Under the pieces are notes generated by a model. The model was not told where the DNA came from and did no database searches. It was given only the letters and a program-made list of their open reading frames with translations. The position numbers were made by a program, and so were the translations under genes. This document shows positions 24,431 to 33,814 of a stretch of 62,776 nt of DNA, piece after piece. Each line of letters opens with the position of its first letter. Positions within the stretch are counted from its first letter, which is position 1. Source of the DNA: JBFXAN01 sp050184225 (GTDB taxonomy: Bacteria > Chloroflexota > Dehalococcoidia > CAUJGQ01); NCBI GenBank assembly GCA_050184225.1, contig JBFXAN010000017.1:1-62776 (forward strand), read 5' to 3'.

Positions 24431-26887
24431 ATGAGGCAGACGCTTACTGGAGTACGAGTCCTCGATCTGGCGGGTGGTGTCGCGGGCAGCTATTGTACGA
24501 AGCTGCTGGCCGGACTCGGCGCCGACGTGATCCTCGTCGAGCCGCCGGAGGGTGACACCTGTCGCCGGCTGGGACCGTTCCCCGGCGATACCGCCGACCC
24601 GGAGCAGAGCGGGCTGTTTCTCTCACTCGGCGCAGGCAAGCGAAGCGTCGTCGCCGACCTCACCCGCCAGGACGGCGTCGCGCTCGTCCAGCGCCTTCTC
24701 GCCGATACCGACGTGCTGCTCACGTCCGGCCACCCGGCGGCACTCGCGGAGTCGGGCCTGGACGCGGAAGCGATCCGCGATAAACATCCGGCGCTCGTGC
24801 ATGTCAGCATCACGCACCTCGGCGTGACCGGGCCGTATCGCGACTGGGCCGGGGACGAGATCACCGACTATGCGATGGGCGGCTACCTGCAGTTCGGCGG
24901 CGAGCCGGAGCGCGGTCCGCTGATGGTGCCGGGGTATCAGGCGCAGCATCACGCGGGGATGCAGGGCGCGCTCGCGGCGCTGGTGGCGCTCGCCGAGCGC
25001 GACCGCTCGGGACGCGGCCAGTTCGTCGATGTCTCGGCAGTCGAGGCAATGCTCTCCGCCCACTCCTGGACGAGCGTCTCCTGGTCGCACGAGGGCCAGG
25101 TGATGGGTCGCACGCCGACCGACCTGATCCGCTGCGCCGATGGCTGGGTCTTCTTCATGCTCACCAACCTCGAAGGGTTGGCCGTGCTGATCGAGCGGCC
25201 GGACCTGCTCGACGACGAACGCTTCTCCACGGTGCTCAGCCGGATGCAGCACCGGGATGATCTGCACAAGATCGTCGGCGAGTGGTGCGCCGGTCAGACG
25301 ATGGAGACGATCTACCGGCTCGGCCAGGACCTGCGTGTGGCCGTGACGCCGGTCTACACCGCGCGCGACCTGGCCGCGTATCCCCAACTCCAGGCGCGGG
25401 ACTGGTTTCAAATGGTCGAGCATCCCGAGGCGGGCACGATCCGTCTGCCCGGTGCGCCATACATTCTCACGGCGACACCGGTCACGGTCGCCGGTCCCGC
25501 ACCCCTGCTCGATCAGCACGGCGACGCCATCCGTCGCGACGGGTGGGGGACGGCCGTGCCAGAACAGGAGCGCAGAGCCGACCGCCCCGCAACAGAGGTC
25601 AAGCCGGCGCCGTTACCTGGCTATTGGACGACACCGCCGCCGGAGACGCTGCCGCTCTCCGGCCTGCGAGTGATCGAGCTCACGGCTAACTGGGCCGGTC
25701 CGCTCGCGGGCCGCTATCTCGCCGACCTGGGGGCGGAGGTGATCAAAGTCGAGTCGCCCAAGCGGCCGGCGACGCGCGGACTGCACTACGCCGGCGGTGA
25801 CGGACGTACCCGTCCCTACAACCGCGCCGGGTACTTCAACAAGCTCAACCGAAACAAGCTCGGCGTCGCGCTCGACCTCGGCCTGCCGGCCGGGCGCGAC
25901 CTCTTCCTGCGGCTGGTCGAGCGGGCGGACGTGGTGATCGAAAACAACAGCGCCCGCGTGCTCGGCAACCTCAATCTGGCCTACGACACGCTCCGGCAGG
26001 TGAAGCCAGACATCATCCTCTGCTCGATGTCCGGCTTCGGCGGCACCGGCCCCGAACGGGATTATGTCGCCTACGGTTCGAACATCGAAACCGTCTCCGG
26101 TCTGGCGGCGCTGATGGGCTATCACGACGACCCGACGCCACACCGTACCGGCAGCTACTACGCCGACCCGGTCGCCGGGGCACACGGGGCGATCGCAATC
26201 CTCGCCGCGCTGCGCCATCGCGACCGGACCGGCGAGGGCCAGTGGATCGACCTCTCGTTGCTCGAATCGGCGGCGGCCCTCTTCGGCGAGGCGCTGATGG
26301 ACTGGTCGCTGAACCAACGGGTGCCAGCGCCACGCGGCAACCGGCATCCGCGCTTCGCACCGCAGGGGTGCTATCCCGCCGCCGGCAACGACTCCTGGTT
26401 CGCCCTCACCGTCCGTAGCGATGCAGAGTGGCAACAACTCTGCACGGTACTCAACCGTCCCGACCTCGCCCAGGACCCAGACCTCTGCACCGACGCAGGA
26501 CGGCGAGCGCGGCACGACGCGATCGATGACGCGATCGGAGACTGGAGCCGCGCGCTCGACCACTACGAAGCGGCGCGTCGCCTGCAGGCAGCGGGCATCG
26601 CCGCCGCGCCCGTGCTGGCAAACTGGGAACTACTCTCAGACCCACACCTGCACGCCCGCGGCTTCTATGTGCAGGTGCTGCACCCGGAGGTCGGCGTGCT
26701 GCCGTTCCCCGGCATGCCCTGGCACTTCAGCCGCACGCCCGGCGCCGTCCGCGGTGGCGCCCCCTGCTTCGGCGAGCACAACTCACTCGTGCTCCGCGAC
26801 GTGCTGGCGCTGTCCGAGTCGGAGATCGCAGACCTGTACGCGCAGGACGTGACCGCCGACGAGCCGCAGGTGGTGCTGATCCGCTGA
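24431..26887 (+). CDS. Double-domain CaiB/BaiF CoA-transferase with one degenerate active site
   Basis: An 818-aa fusion of two CaiB domains (~1-375, ~400-818). The C-terminal half keeps the catalytic Asp (Asp579 in YYADPVAG), but the N-terminal half has Gln172 (YQAQHHAG) at the aligned site, with the surrounding Gly and the RDRSGRGQ motif intact. It should therefore have one catalytic and one structural half, as proposed for heteromeric class III enzymes such as succinyl-CoA:benzylsuccinate CoA-transferase. It is encoded after the ABC importer; a GAAAGGTGAG ribosome binding site precedes the ATG at 24431. Confidence 0.9.
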   Translation: MRQTLTGVRVLDLAGGVAGSYCTKLLAGLGADVILVEPPEGDTCRRLGPFPGDTADPEQSGLFLSLGAGKRSVVADLTRQDGVALVQRLLADTDVLLTSGHPAALAESGLDAEAIRDKHPALVHVSITHLGVTGPYRDWAGDEITDYAMGGYLQFGGEPERGPLMVPGYQAQHHAGMQGALAALVALAERDRSGRGQFVDVSAVEAMLSAHSWTSVSWSHEGQVMGRTPTDLIRCADGWVFFMLTNLEGLAVLIERPDLLDDERFSTVLSRMQHRDDLHKIVGEWCAGQTMETIYRLGQDLRVAVTPVYTARDLAAYPQLQARDWFQMVEHPEAGTIRLPGAPYILTATPVTVAGPAPLLDQHGDAIRRDGWGTAVPEQERRADRPATEVKPAPLPGYWTTPPPETLPLSGLRVIELTANWAGPLAGRYLADLGAEVIKVESPKRPATRGLHYAGGDGRTRPYNRAGYFNKLNRNKLGVALDLGLPAGRDLFLRLVERADVVIENNSARVLGNLNLAYDTLRQVKPDIILCSMSGFGGTGPERDYVAYGSNIETVSGLAALMGYHDDPTPHRTGSYYADPVAGAHGAIAILAALRHRDRTGEGQWIDLSLLESAAALFGEALMDWSLNQRVPAPRGNRHPRFAPQGCYPAAGNDSWFALTVRSDAEWQQLCTVLNRPDLAQDPDLCTDAGRRARHDAIDDAIGDWSRALDHYEAARRLQAAGIAAAPVLANWELLSDPHLHARGFYVQVLHPEVGVLPFPGMPWHFSRTPGAVRGGAPCFGEHNSLVLRDVLALSESEIADLYAQDVTADEPQVVLIR

Positions 26888-26930
26888 GTCGATGTTGATG
26901 GCGATCGGGCCGCGGTGTCGATCGCGACGT

Positions 26931-27004
26931 CCCTGGGAGCGCGGGCATCTTGCCCCCATGGGTGTTCGACACCGTAGCGGGCAAGGATGCCCGCGCTCCC
27001 AGGG
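26931..27004. repeat. Family B palindromic repeat (copy B3)
   Basis: Arms CCCTGGGAGCGCGGGCATC and GATGCCCGCGCTCCCAGGG, nearly perfect, between the convergent CaiB and SDR genes. Confidence 0.88.
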
Positions 27005-27016
27005 GCAGGCTTCTTA

Positions 27017-27988
27017 TCAATCGCCACTCGCGGCCGTGGCGGCGGGCGTCTGCGGCGGGCGGCTCATGCCGCGCATCTCCGTGAGCGGGAAGCCGACCTG
27101 ACCGACCGTGGCCGGCCACTCATCGAACAGCTTGTCGATGTCGAAGAACGGCGTATCCGAGAAGAGCGTCCGCTCCCACTGCGGCTCGCGGTAGAGGCTG
27201 ATCCGGTGGCCGGAGGCGCCGAAGATGCGGCCGTTCGCGACGCCGCCCGCGTCCGACGCGAGCCAGACGATGATCGGCACGACGTTCTTCGGGTCCATCG
27301 CCGTGCCCGCCGCCGCGAGGCTCGGGGCATCCGCACCCTCCCGCTGTTCGCCCTGGGCAGCGAGACCGCGGTCGGTCATCCGGGTCGAGGCCAGCGGCGC
27401 GATGCAGTTGCAGGTGACGCCGTAGCGGGACAGCGCCCGGGCGTTGGAGCGCATCAATCCCAATTTTCCGGCGTGGGCGGCGGAGTAGTTCGGCTGCCCG
27501 GCGCTGCCATGGACACCAGCGTCGGAGGTGAAGTAGATGATTCGGCCGCCGGTGCGGGTCTGGCGCCAGTGGATCGCGGCAAACTTCGTCGGCGCGAAGC
27601 AGCCTTTCAGATGAGCGCGGACCAGGCCGTCCCATTCGTCCTCGGTCATGTTGAAGATCATCCGTTCACGCAGGATGCCATGCGCGCAGACGAGGATGTC
27701 GAGCTTGCCATAGGTATTGAGGGCGGTGCCGATCAGACCCTCGGCGGTGTCCATGTCGGCGACATCGCCGATCGCCGCCGTCGCGGTGCCGCCGGCGTCT
27801 TTAATCTGGGCGACGACCTCGTTCACGCGGGTCGGGTCGACACCCATCCGTCCCTCGACATCAGCGCCCGTGTCGGCGACGACGACGCTCGCGCCCTGTT
27901 CGGCGAAGATCCTGCTGATCCAGCTGCCGACGCCACCGGCCCCGCCTGTGACGATCGCGACTTTTCCATCCAGGTGCTTGGTTGGCAT
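27017..27988 (-). CDS. SDR-family protein with altered YxxxK motif (paralogue 1)
   Basis: A 323-aa Rossmann protein of the short-chain dehydrogenase superfamily, related to the dehydrogenase part of peroxisomal-type multifunctional beta-oxidation enzymes. The cofactor motif TGGAGGVGS and the catalytic Ser (YFTSDAG) and Tyr (NYSAAHAGK) are present, but the Lys four residues after Tyr is His; a Lys occurs three positions later. A ~70-residue C-terminal extension follows. It is about three-quarters identical to the gene at 28054 with the same departure. AGGGGAAG precedes the ATG at 27988. Confidence 0.88.
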   Translation of the reverse strand: MPTKHLDGKVAIVTGGAGGVGSWISRIFAEQGASVVVADTGADVEGRMGVDPTRVNEVVAQIKDAGGTATAAIGDVADMDTAEGLIGTALNTYGKLDILVCAHGILRERMIFNMTEDEWDGLVRAHLKGCFAPTKFAAIHWRQTRTGGRIIYFTSDAGVHGSAGQPNYSAAHAGKLGLMRSNARALSRYGVTCNCIAPLASTRMTDRGLAAQGEQREGADAPSLAAAGTAMDPKNVVPIIVWLASDAGGVANGRIFGASGHRISLYREPQWERTLFSDTPFFDIDKLFDEWPATVGQVGFPLTEMRGMSRPPQTPAATAASGD

Positions 27989-28053
27989 AGGACTTCCCCT
28001 TTGCTCTGCCGTGTTGGTCGAGTTCTCCGGTGTAACAGCGTGGAAGATGCTGG

Positions 28054-28977
28054 TCAGATCTGCATCGGCATCAGATCCCAGCCCCGCGCTCCCAGCGTCT
28101 GTGGCATCACCTCGAAGAGCTTGTCGATGTCAAAGAACGGCGTCTCCGAGTAGATCGACGTCTCCCACTCCGGTTCCTGCCAGACGGTGATCCGGTGGCC
28201 GGTGGCGCCGATCACGCGGCCGTTGACCTCGGCGCCCTGATCGGAAGCGAGATAGACGATCGCCGGCACGACGTTCTTCGGGTCCATCGCCGTACCGACC
28301 GCCGCGAGGCTCGGAGCCTCCGCACCCTCCCGCTGCTCGCTCTGGGCGGAGAGACCACGATCGGTCATCCGGGTCGAGGCGGCGGGTGAGATGCAGTTGG
28401 AGGTGACGCCGTAGCGGGAGAGCGCCCGCGCGTTGGAGAGCATCAGCCCGACCTTGGCCTGCTGGGCGGCGGAGTAGTTCGGCTGCCCGGCGCCGCCGCG
28501 GATGCCCGCCGCCGAGGTGAAATAGATGATCCGGCCGCCGGCACGCGTCTGGCGCCAGTGGATCGCGGCAAACTTCGTCGGCGCAAAGCAGCCCTTCAGA
28601 TGCGCCTGGATCGAGCCGTCCCACTCGTCTTCAGTCATATTGAAGATCATGCGCTCGCGCAGGATGCCATGGGCGCAGACGAGGATGTCGAGCTTGCCGT
28701 ACTTCTCCAGCGCCGTCGTGACCAACCCTTCGGCGACGGCCATCTCGGAGACATCGCCGATCGCGGCGGTGGCGGTGCCGCCGGCCTTGGTGATCTCGTC
28801 GACGACGGCGTTGACGCGGGTCGGGTCGACACCCATCCGACCCTCGACATCGGCGCCGGTGTCGGCGACGACGACGCTGGCGCCCTGCGCGGCGAAGATC
28901 TTGCAGATCTGGCTCCCCATTCCACCGGCGCCGCCGGTAACGATGGCGACCTTGCCTTCCAGATGTTTGCGTGGCAC
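28054..28977 (-). CDS. SDR-family protein with altered YxxxK motif (paralogue 2)
   Basis: A 307-aa SDR, a tandem duplicate of 27017 lying 66 bases upstream in the same operon. Motifs are TGGAGGMGS, Ser in YFTSAAG and Tyr in NYSAAQQAK: the active-site Lys is Gln, with Lys three positions on. Both genes keep the C-terminal extension ending in the FFDIDKLFE region. The start is a GTG at 28977 after GGGGAGG. Two copies with the same unusual site argue against random decay. Likely a 3-hydroxyacyl-CoA dehydrogenase-type or CoA-binding role; not certain. Confidence 0.88.
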   Translation of the reverse strand: MPRKHLEGKVAIVTGGAGGMGSQICKIFAAQGASVVVADTGADVEGRMGVDPTRVNAVVDEITKAGGTATAAIGDVSEMAVAEGLVTTALEKYGKLDILVCAHGILRERMIFNMTEDEWDGSIQAHLKGCFAPTKFAAIHWRQTRAGGRIIYFTSAAGIRGGAGQPNYSAAQQAKVGLMLSNARALSRYGVTSNCISPAASTRMTDRGLSAQSEQREGAEAPSLAAVGTAMDPKNVVPAIVYLASDQGAEVNGRVIGATGHRITVWQEPEWETSIYSETPFFDIDKLFEVMPQTLGARGWDLMPMQI

Positions 28978-29192
28978 TGACAGTTACCTCCCCACCAGGA
29001 ATGACGGCTGTTCGGCCATCGATGGCAGCTACCTTCTAGCACCGAAGTCCGGCCCGGTCAAACATGACGGCCAGCCATGTCGCCTGAACGTGGCACGACC
29101 GCGGCTTGATGCGTTGGCCGCTAGGATCGAAGGTGCCATTGTCTTCGCAACGGCAGATTTCAATCGACAGCGGAGCGAAAGGGTGACGAGGA

Positions 29193-29879
29193 ATGGAGCC
29201 AGAGCGTGTTGTGTCCGGCGTGTACTTGTTGCGGTTCGAGATCGGGCAGGTCTATCTGTGGGAATGGGGAGATGGCCTGACCGTGATCGACACCGGCATC
29301 GACGGATCGGCCGACGCGATCCTGCACGCGATCGATGCGATTGGTCGGCGGTCCGACGATGTCAAGGAGATCGTGCTGACCCATTACCATCAGGATCATC
29401 GCGGTGGCGCGGCTGATCTCGCACAGCGCACAGGAGCGCCGGTGATCGCGCACCGAGCCGATGCGCCGGTGATCCGCGGTGACCTGCCGGAGACACCGCC
29501 GAACTTGACCGACTTCGAGCGGCCGATCGCCGAGGCGGTGATGCCTAGGGTGCCGCCGGCGCGCCCCGTGGTCGTGGACCGCGAGGTAGAGGACGGCGAC
29601 ACGACGGCGGGCGGCGGCGTCATCGTCGGCGTGCCGGGTCATACGCCGGGCAGCATCGCGCTGCACGCGCCCGATCGGCGGGTGCTGTTCACCGGCGACA
29701 CGATTGCCTTCTTTGAGGGAAACCCAATCCTTGGCGTGTTTAACATCGACCGCGATGAGGCGATCCGGTCCCTGCGGAAGCAGGCGGAACTGGAGTTCGA
29801 CGTGGCGTGCTTCGGTCACGGCGACCCAATCGGGGGCGACGCAGGCCGGCGGATACGATTGCTCGCCGAGAGTCTCTGA
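29193..29879 (+). CDS. MBL-fold metallo-hydrolase
   Basis: A 228-aa metallo-beta-lactamase-fold hydrolase. The zinc motif HYHQDH starts at His64, and GVPGHTPGSIALHAP and FTGDTIAF supply the later His and Asp ligands. This is the glyoxalase II-like branch, which includes thioesterases, lactonases and many unassigned hydrolases. It could hydrolyse a CoA or lactone product of the neighbouring enzymes, but this is only context. The ATG at 29193 follows a GACGAGGA ribosome binding site. A 19-bp perfect inverted repeat follows the stop. Confidence 0.9.
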   Translation: MEPERVVSGVYLLRFEIGQVYLWEWGDGLTVIDTGIDGSADAILHAIDAIGRRSDDVKEIVLTHYHQDHRGGAADLAQRTGAPVIAHRADAPVIRGDLPETPPNLTDFERPIAEAVMPRVPPARPVVVDREVEDGDTTAGGGVIVGVPGHTPGSIALHAPDRRVLFTGDTIAFFEGNPILGVFNIDRDEAIRSLRKQAELEFDVACFGHGDPIGGDAGRRIRLLAESL

Positions 29880-29928
29880 CCTTGTGACGGCGCGGATTCT
29901 CGCATGTGGCTGCTCCTACCAGAGGTAT

Positions 29929-29978
29929 GGTCGATCTGTGGTAGGGGAGAGTGCCCTCACCCCTACCACAGATCGACC
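29929..29978. repeat. Perfect 19-bp inverted repeat
   Basis: GGTCGATCTGTGGTAGGGG (29929-29947) and its exact complement (29960-29978) with a 12-base loop. It lies 50 bases after the MBL stop without a T-run, so it is either a strong RNA hairpin or a protein site. No second copy was found in the window. Confidence 0.75.
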
Positions 29979-30162
29979 TGGACATCGATCGCGCCGGACT
30001 CCGGCAGCTTCTTCGTCCAGCGGGCATCCTTCACCCCACCACCGTAGGGCGATCATTCAGGTTCGGACCCCAAGCAGACTATCCTACTGATCATCGAGCC
30101 AGACTGAAGATGCCCGCGCTTTCAGGAGTGACGGCGTTCGGTCGTGGCGATGAGAGGCAGCG

Positions 30163-31074
30163 ATGCGGCTCGACGCGATCCGGACGTTTGTCACGCTCGT
30201 GCAGACCGGCTCCTACGCTGCCGCGGCCGAGGCGCTGTTCCTCAGCACGACCACCGCCCACGGCCACGTCAAGTCGCTCGAAGAGGAGCTGAAGGCGACG
30301 CTCGTCAGCTTCAGTAACCGGCGGCTGGAGCTGACCCAGGCAGGCAGCCGCTTCTTCGTCTTCGCGGAACGCACCCTCGAAGAGTATGCCCAAACCGAGG
30401 AGGAGATCTCGGGACTGGCACGTCAGAACGTCGCGCATCTGCGGATCGTCAGCCTGCACGGACCGAGCATTCATCTGCTGCCACCTGTCGTCCGGGCGTT
30501 TCGGGTCGAACATCCGGAGGCGGTCGTCACCATCCTTGCCCGCGGTGTCGGCGAATCGCTTGCCGCGCTGGTCAGTGGTGAGGCGGACCTGGCCGTGCTC
30601 AACGAGCTGCACCTCGACTCCGCCACCGGCATCTTCGGCGCTTCGGACCTCTATGAAGACACGCTCGCGCTGGTGATCCGCGCCGACCACTACGAGCCAC
30701 CGGATCTTGCGTTGCTCGAACGTTATCCGCTGGCGATGCAGCCGGGCGCGAGCGCCTATCGCCAGTACATCCAGCGCTGGGCGCGGCGCGAGGGGATCAC
30801 GATCGACGCGGCGTACGAACACACATCATTTGACGGCATCCTCTCCTATGTGATGGCGGGCGGCTGCATCGGCATGATGGCAGCCTACGTCCCCCGGTTC
30901 AGCCCGATGGCGGACCGGCTGCGGACGCTCGACCTGCCCCGGTTCGGTCTCCAACGCAAGGTGATCGCCGTCCATCCGATCCGGCCGGACTGGCTCAGCG
31001 CGGAGTTCATCCGCTTCTTCCAGCGGTTCTATGGAACGCCGCTCGACACTGGGCCATCCGCGATTTCCGAATGA
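30163..31074 (+). CDS. LysR-family transcriptional regulator
   Basis: A 303-aa LysR regulator: winged HTH at residues 1-60 (MRLDAIRTFVTLVQTGSYAA, then the recognition helix LSTTTAHGHVKSLEEEL) and a two-lobe periplasmic-binding-like effector domain (~90-295). It is codirectional with, and directly upstream of, the ABC binding protein at 31227; a palindrome at 31100-31114 is a candidate binding site. Effector unknown. Confidence 0.9.
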   Translation: MRLDAIRTFVTLVQTGSYAAAAEALFLSTTTAHGHVKSLEEELKATLVSFSNRRLELTQAGSRFFVFAERTLEEYAQTEEEISGLARQNVAHLRIVSLHGPSIHLLPPVVRAFRVEHPEAVVTILARGVGESLAALVSGEADLAVLNELHLDSATGIFGASDLYEDTLALVIRADHYEPPDLALLERYPLAMQPGASAYRQYIQRWARREGITIDAAYEHTSFDGILSYVMAGGCIGMMAAYVPRFSPMADRLRTLDLPRFGLQRKVIAVHPIRPDWLSAEFIRFFQRFYGTPLDTGPSAISE

Positions 31075-31099
31075 GCTATCCGGAATTCTCTAATTGCTG

Positions 31100-31114
31100 A
31101 CAACCAACGGTTGT
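31100..31114. promoter_or_regulatory. Candidate LysR operator in a weak promoter
   Basis: ACAACC-AAC-GGTTGT is a perfect 6-bp inverted repeat. It lies between a possible -35 (TTGCTG, 31094) and -10 (TACACA, 31118), in the gap between the LysR gene and the importer operon. Confidence 0.4.
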
Positions 31115-31226
31115 TGATACACAAACCGTGCCGTCACATGCGTTGCCGGTGCAGGCCGGCCTGCGCCGGTCGATGGGGAATCGCCGGCGTCATGCCGCGC
31201 GGGGCGGCGACAGGAGGGGGTTTGTC

Positions 31227-32864
31227 ATGGGGAAGCATCATTTTTCGCGCCGTCGGGCGCTGCGAGGGCTTGCCGGCGGGGCCGCGTTCGGCTCGATCGC
31301 ATGGCTCGCTGCCTGCGGCGGTGGTTCCGAGAGCGACGGCCAGGGCGCGGCGGCGACGCCGGGGACGGCCGACACCCGCGTGACACAGACGGCGAGCGAG
31401 GCGCCCACGAGCGGCGGCACGCTGCGCGTGGCGCTGGACGGCGACCCGACCGGCCTCGATCCGAGCACCTCCCGCGGCGGCAACGACCATCACTGGCTCT
31501 ACAGCATCTTCGAGAACGTCGTCAACAACGACCCGAAGTTCCAGCCGGCGGCCGGTATCGCCGAGCAGTGGGAGGTGGTCAACGACCTGACGATCGCCTT
31601 CACCGTCAGCAACGGCTTCACCTATCACGACGGCACGCCGTTCAAGACGGAGGACATCAAGTACACGATCGAGCGGCACCAGGACCCGGCGACGAAGTCC
31701 TACGCCGCCGGGCAGGTAAACAGCATCGAACGGGTGGAAGTCGTCGATCCGAAGCGGGTGGTGTTCCACCTGAAGGCGATCACAGCATCGCTGTTCGCGA
31801 TCCTGGGCGACCGTGCCGGCATGATCTTCTCGCCGACACCGGTAACACAGGCGGGGGAAGGCTTCACCAACCGGCCGATCGGCTCCGGTCCGATGAAGCT
31901 CGACAGCTGGGCGACGGATGCGTCGCTGCATATGTCGAAGTTCGCGAACTACCGCAAGGCAGGATATCCGTACCTCGACGCGATCGACGTGCAGATCGTC
32001 CCCAATTCCTCGGTCCAGTTCGCGAACCTTCGCACCGGCAACACCGACCTGATCTTCGTCGGCCAGAAGGATGTCAGCGCGGCGAAGCAGGACAGCGCCG
32101 TGCAGTTCGTCCAGTGGCCGGGCACCGGTTACACCCAGGTCAACATCAACATCTCCCAGCCACCGCTGACCGACATGCGCGTCCGGCAGGCGATGAGCGC
32201 CGCGCTCAACCGGAAGGCAATCCTCCAGGCGATCTACTTCAACGAGGGCGAGCTGGCCAACGGCCCGATGACGCGGGCGAGTTGGGCCTTCGACGAGAGC
32301 TTGAAGCCGATCGAAGAAGACCTGAAGAAGGCGAAGGACCTGCTCACGGCCGCCGGTCATCCGGACGGCGTGTCATTCGACTTCCTGATCACCCCCGGCG
32401 AGGAAAATACACCGCTGGCGGAAATGCTGAAGTCGCAGTGGGCGCGAGTCGGGATCAACGTCACGATCGTCGCGCTCAGCGCCGAGGCGGCCGGCGCCGA
32501 GTACCGCGCCCAGAAGTTCCCGATGTTCCTCACCGGCTTCAGCGGCCGGGCGGACCCCGACCTGACGATCTACGAGAACTTCCACAGCAAGGGCGGCTTC
32601 AACCGAGCGAGCTTCAACACTGCCTACACACCGGAGCCGAGCCAGGTGGATCTCGACGCGAAGATCGTCAAGGCGCGGCAGACCTATGACCAGGCGGAGC
32701 GCAAGACGATGTACGACGACATTCAGCGCCAGATTATGGAGAACGCGCACGGCATTCTCTTCACGCACAACACGAACCGCGTGGGCATGACCAAGCAGGT
32801 ACGGGGCTTCACGCCCTACGGCGACGGCAAGTTGCGCCTGCATGAGCTGTGGTTGGCATCGTGA
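31227..32864 (+). CDS. ABC transporter substrate-binding lipoprotein, family 5
   Basis: A 545-aa SBP_bac_5 protein. The N-terminus has SRRRALRGL (twin Arg), a hydrophobic stretch and lipobox LAAC, then a Gly/Ser/Thr spacer. Family block: TIAFTVSNGFTYHDGTPF. It is the first gene of the importer operon; the permease start overlaps its stop by 4 bases (GTGA). The start at 31227 follows CAGGAGGGGG; the upstream open frame (from 31128) has no ribosome binding site. Its ligand probably differs from that of the 22432 protein, as the sequences are only distantly alike. Confidence 0.92.
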   Translation: MGKHHFSRRRALRGLAGGAAFGSIAWLAACGGGSESDGQGAAATPGTADTRVTQTASEAPTSGGTLRVALDGDPTGLDPSTSRGGNDHHWLYSIFENVVNNDPKFQPAAGIAEQWEVVNDLTIAFTVSNGFTYHDGTPFKTEDIKYTIERHQDPATKSYAAGQVNSIERVEVVDPKRVVFHLKAITASLFAILGDRAGMIFSPTPVTQAGEGFTNRPIGSGPMKLDSWATDASLHMSKFANYRKAGYPYLDAIDVQIVPNSSVQFANLRTGNTDLIFVGQKDVSAAKQDSAVQFVQWPGTGYTQVNINISQPPLTDMRVRQAMSAALNRKAILQAIYFNEGELANGPMTRASWAFDESLKPIEEDLKKAKDLLTAAGHPDGVSFDFLITPGEENTPLAEMLKSQWARVGINVTIVALSAEAAGAEYRAQKFPMFLTGFSGRADPDLTIYENFHSKGGFNRASFNTAYTPEPSQVDLDAKIVKARQTYDQAERKTMYDDIQRQIMENAHGILFTHNTNRVGMTKQVRGFTPYGDGKLRLHELWLAS

Positions 32865-33814
32865 CCGGATACCTGATCCGCCGGCTGCTGAACGCGATCC
32901 CGGTGCTGCTGCTCGTCTCGATCGCCGTCTTCTCGCTGACGAACCTGCTCAGCGGCGACCCCGTGCACGCGCTGCTCGGCGAGGAGGTCGTGATCACGCC
33001 GGAGGTCGAGGAGCAGCTGCGCGAGGATCTGGGGCTGAACGACCCGCTGCCGGTGCAGTACCTCACCTGGCTGACGAACGCGCTCCGCGGCGACCTGGGC
33101 GAGTCGATCCAGACGCACCAGCCGGTGGTCGATGCTCTCCGAGAGCGGCTGCCGGTGACGCTGCAATTGGCGCTCGCCGCCTGGCTGATCGGCGTCGCGA
33201 TCTCGCTGCCGCTCGGCGTGATCGCGGCGGTCAAGCGTAACTCCTGGATCGACCACGCCGCGACGGTCGTGGCGCTGAGCGGCGTGGCGATGCCCAGCTT
33301 CTGGATGGGGCTGATGTTCATCCTCATCTTCGCCGTCTGGATGAACGTGCTGCCGCCCTCCGGCTTCGTCAACCTCTGGGATGACCCGATGCAGTCGCTC
33401 CGCTACCTGATCCTCCCTGCCGTCACCCTCGGCCTGCACATGACCGGCTCGCTCACCCGACAGACGCGATCGAGCATGCTGGAGGTTCTCAATCAGGATT
33501 TCGTTCGCACGGCGCGTTCCAAGGGTCTGAAGGAGCGGCGGATCATCGTGCTGCACGCGATGCGGAATGCGATGCTGCCGGTGCTGACCGTGCTCGGCAT
33601 TCAGGCAGGCGGCCTCGTCGGCGGCACGGTCGTGATCGAGCAGGTCTTCGCCATTCCCGGCATGGGCCGGCTCGCCGTCAGTTCCGTCTTCGCGCAGGAC
33701 ATCCCGGTGATCCAGGGCGTCGTCCTGCTCGCGGCGGCAGCGGTGCTGATCGCCAACCTCCTCACCGATCTGCTGTATGGCGTCTTGGACCCGAGGATCC
33801 GCTATGGCCGGTAG
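32861..33814 (+). CDS. ABC transporter permease, DppB/OppB type
   Basis: A 317-aa permease with the standard DppB start (TGYLIRRLLNAIPVLLL), six helices and an EAA loop (ARSKGLKERRIIVLHAMRN). It starts at a GTG whose last bases form the stop of the binding protein gene (GTGA), implying coupled translation; an alternative GTG lies at 32849. Confidence 0.92.
   Translation: MTGYLIRRLLNAIPVLLLVSIAVFSLTNLLSGDPVHALLGEEVVITPEVEEQLREDLGLNDPLPVQYLTWLTNALRGDLGESIQTHQPVVDALRERLPVTLQLALAAWLIGVAISLPLGVIAAVKRNSWIDHAATVVALSGVAMPSFWMGLMFILIFAVWMNVLPPSGFVNLWDDPMQSLRYLILPAVTLGLHMTGSLTRQTRSSMLEVLNQDFVRTARSKGLKERRIIVLHAMRNAMLPVLTVLGIQAGGLVGGTVVIEQVFAIPGMGRLAVSSVFAQDIPVIQGVVLLAAAAVLIANLLTDLLYGVLDPRIRYGR

Noticed and set aside
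24431..26887. Calling the CaiB fusions formyl-CoA or carnitine transferases
   Set aside because: Substrate-specific residues cannot be judged by eye and context does not indicate oxalate or carnitine metabolism.
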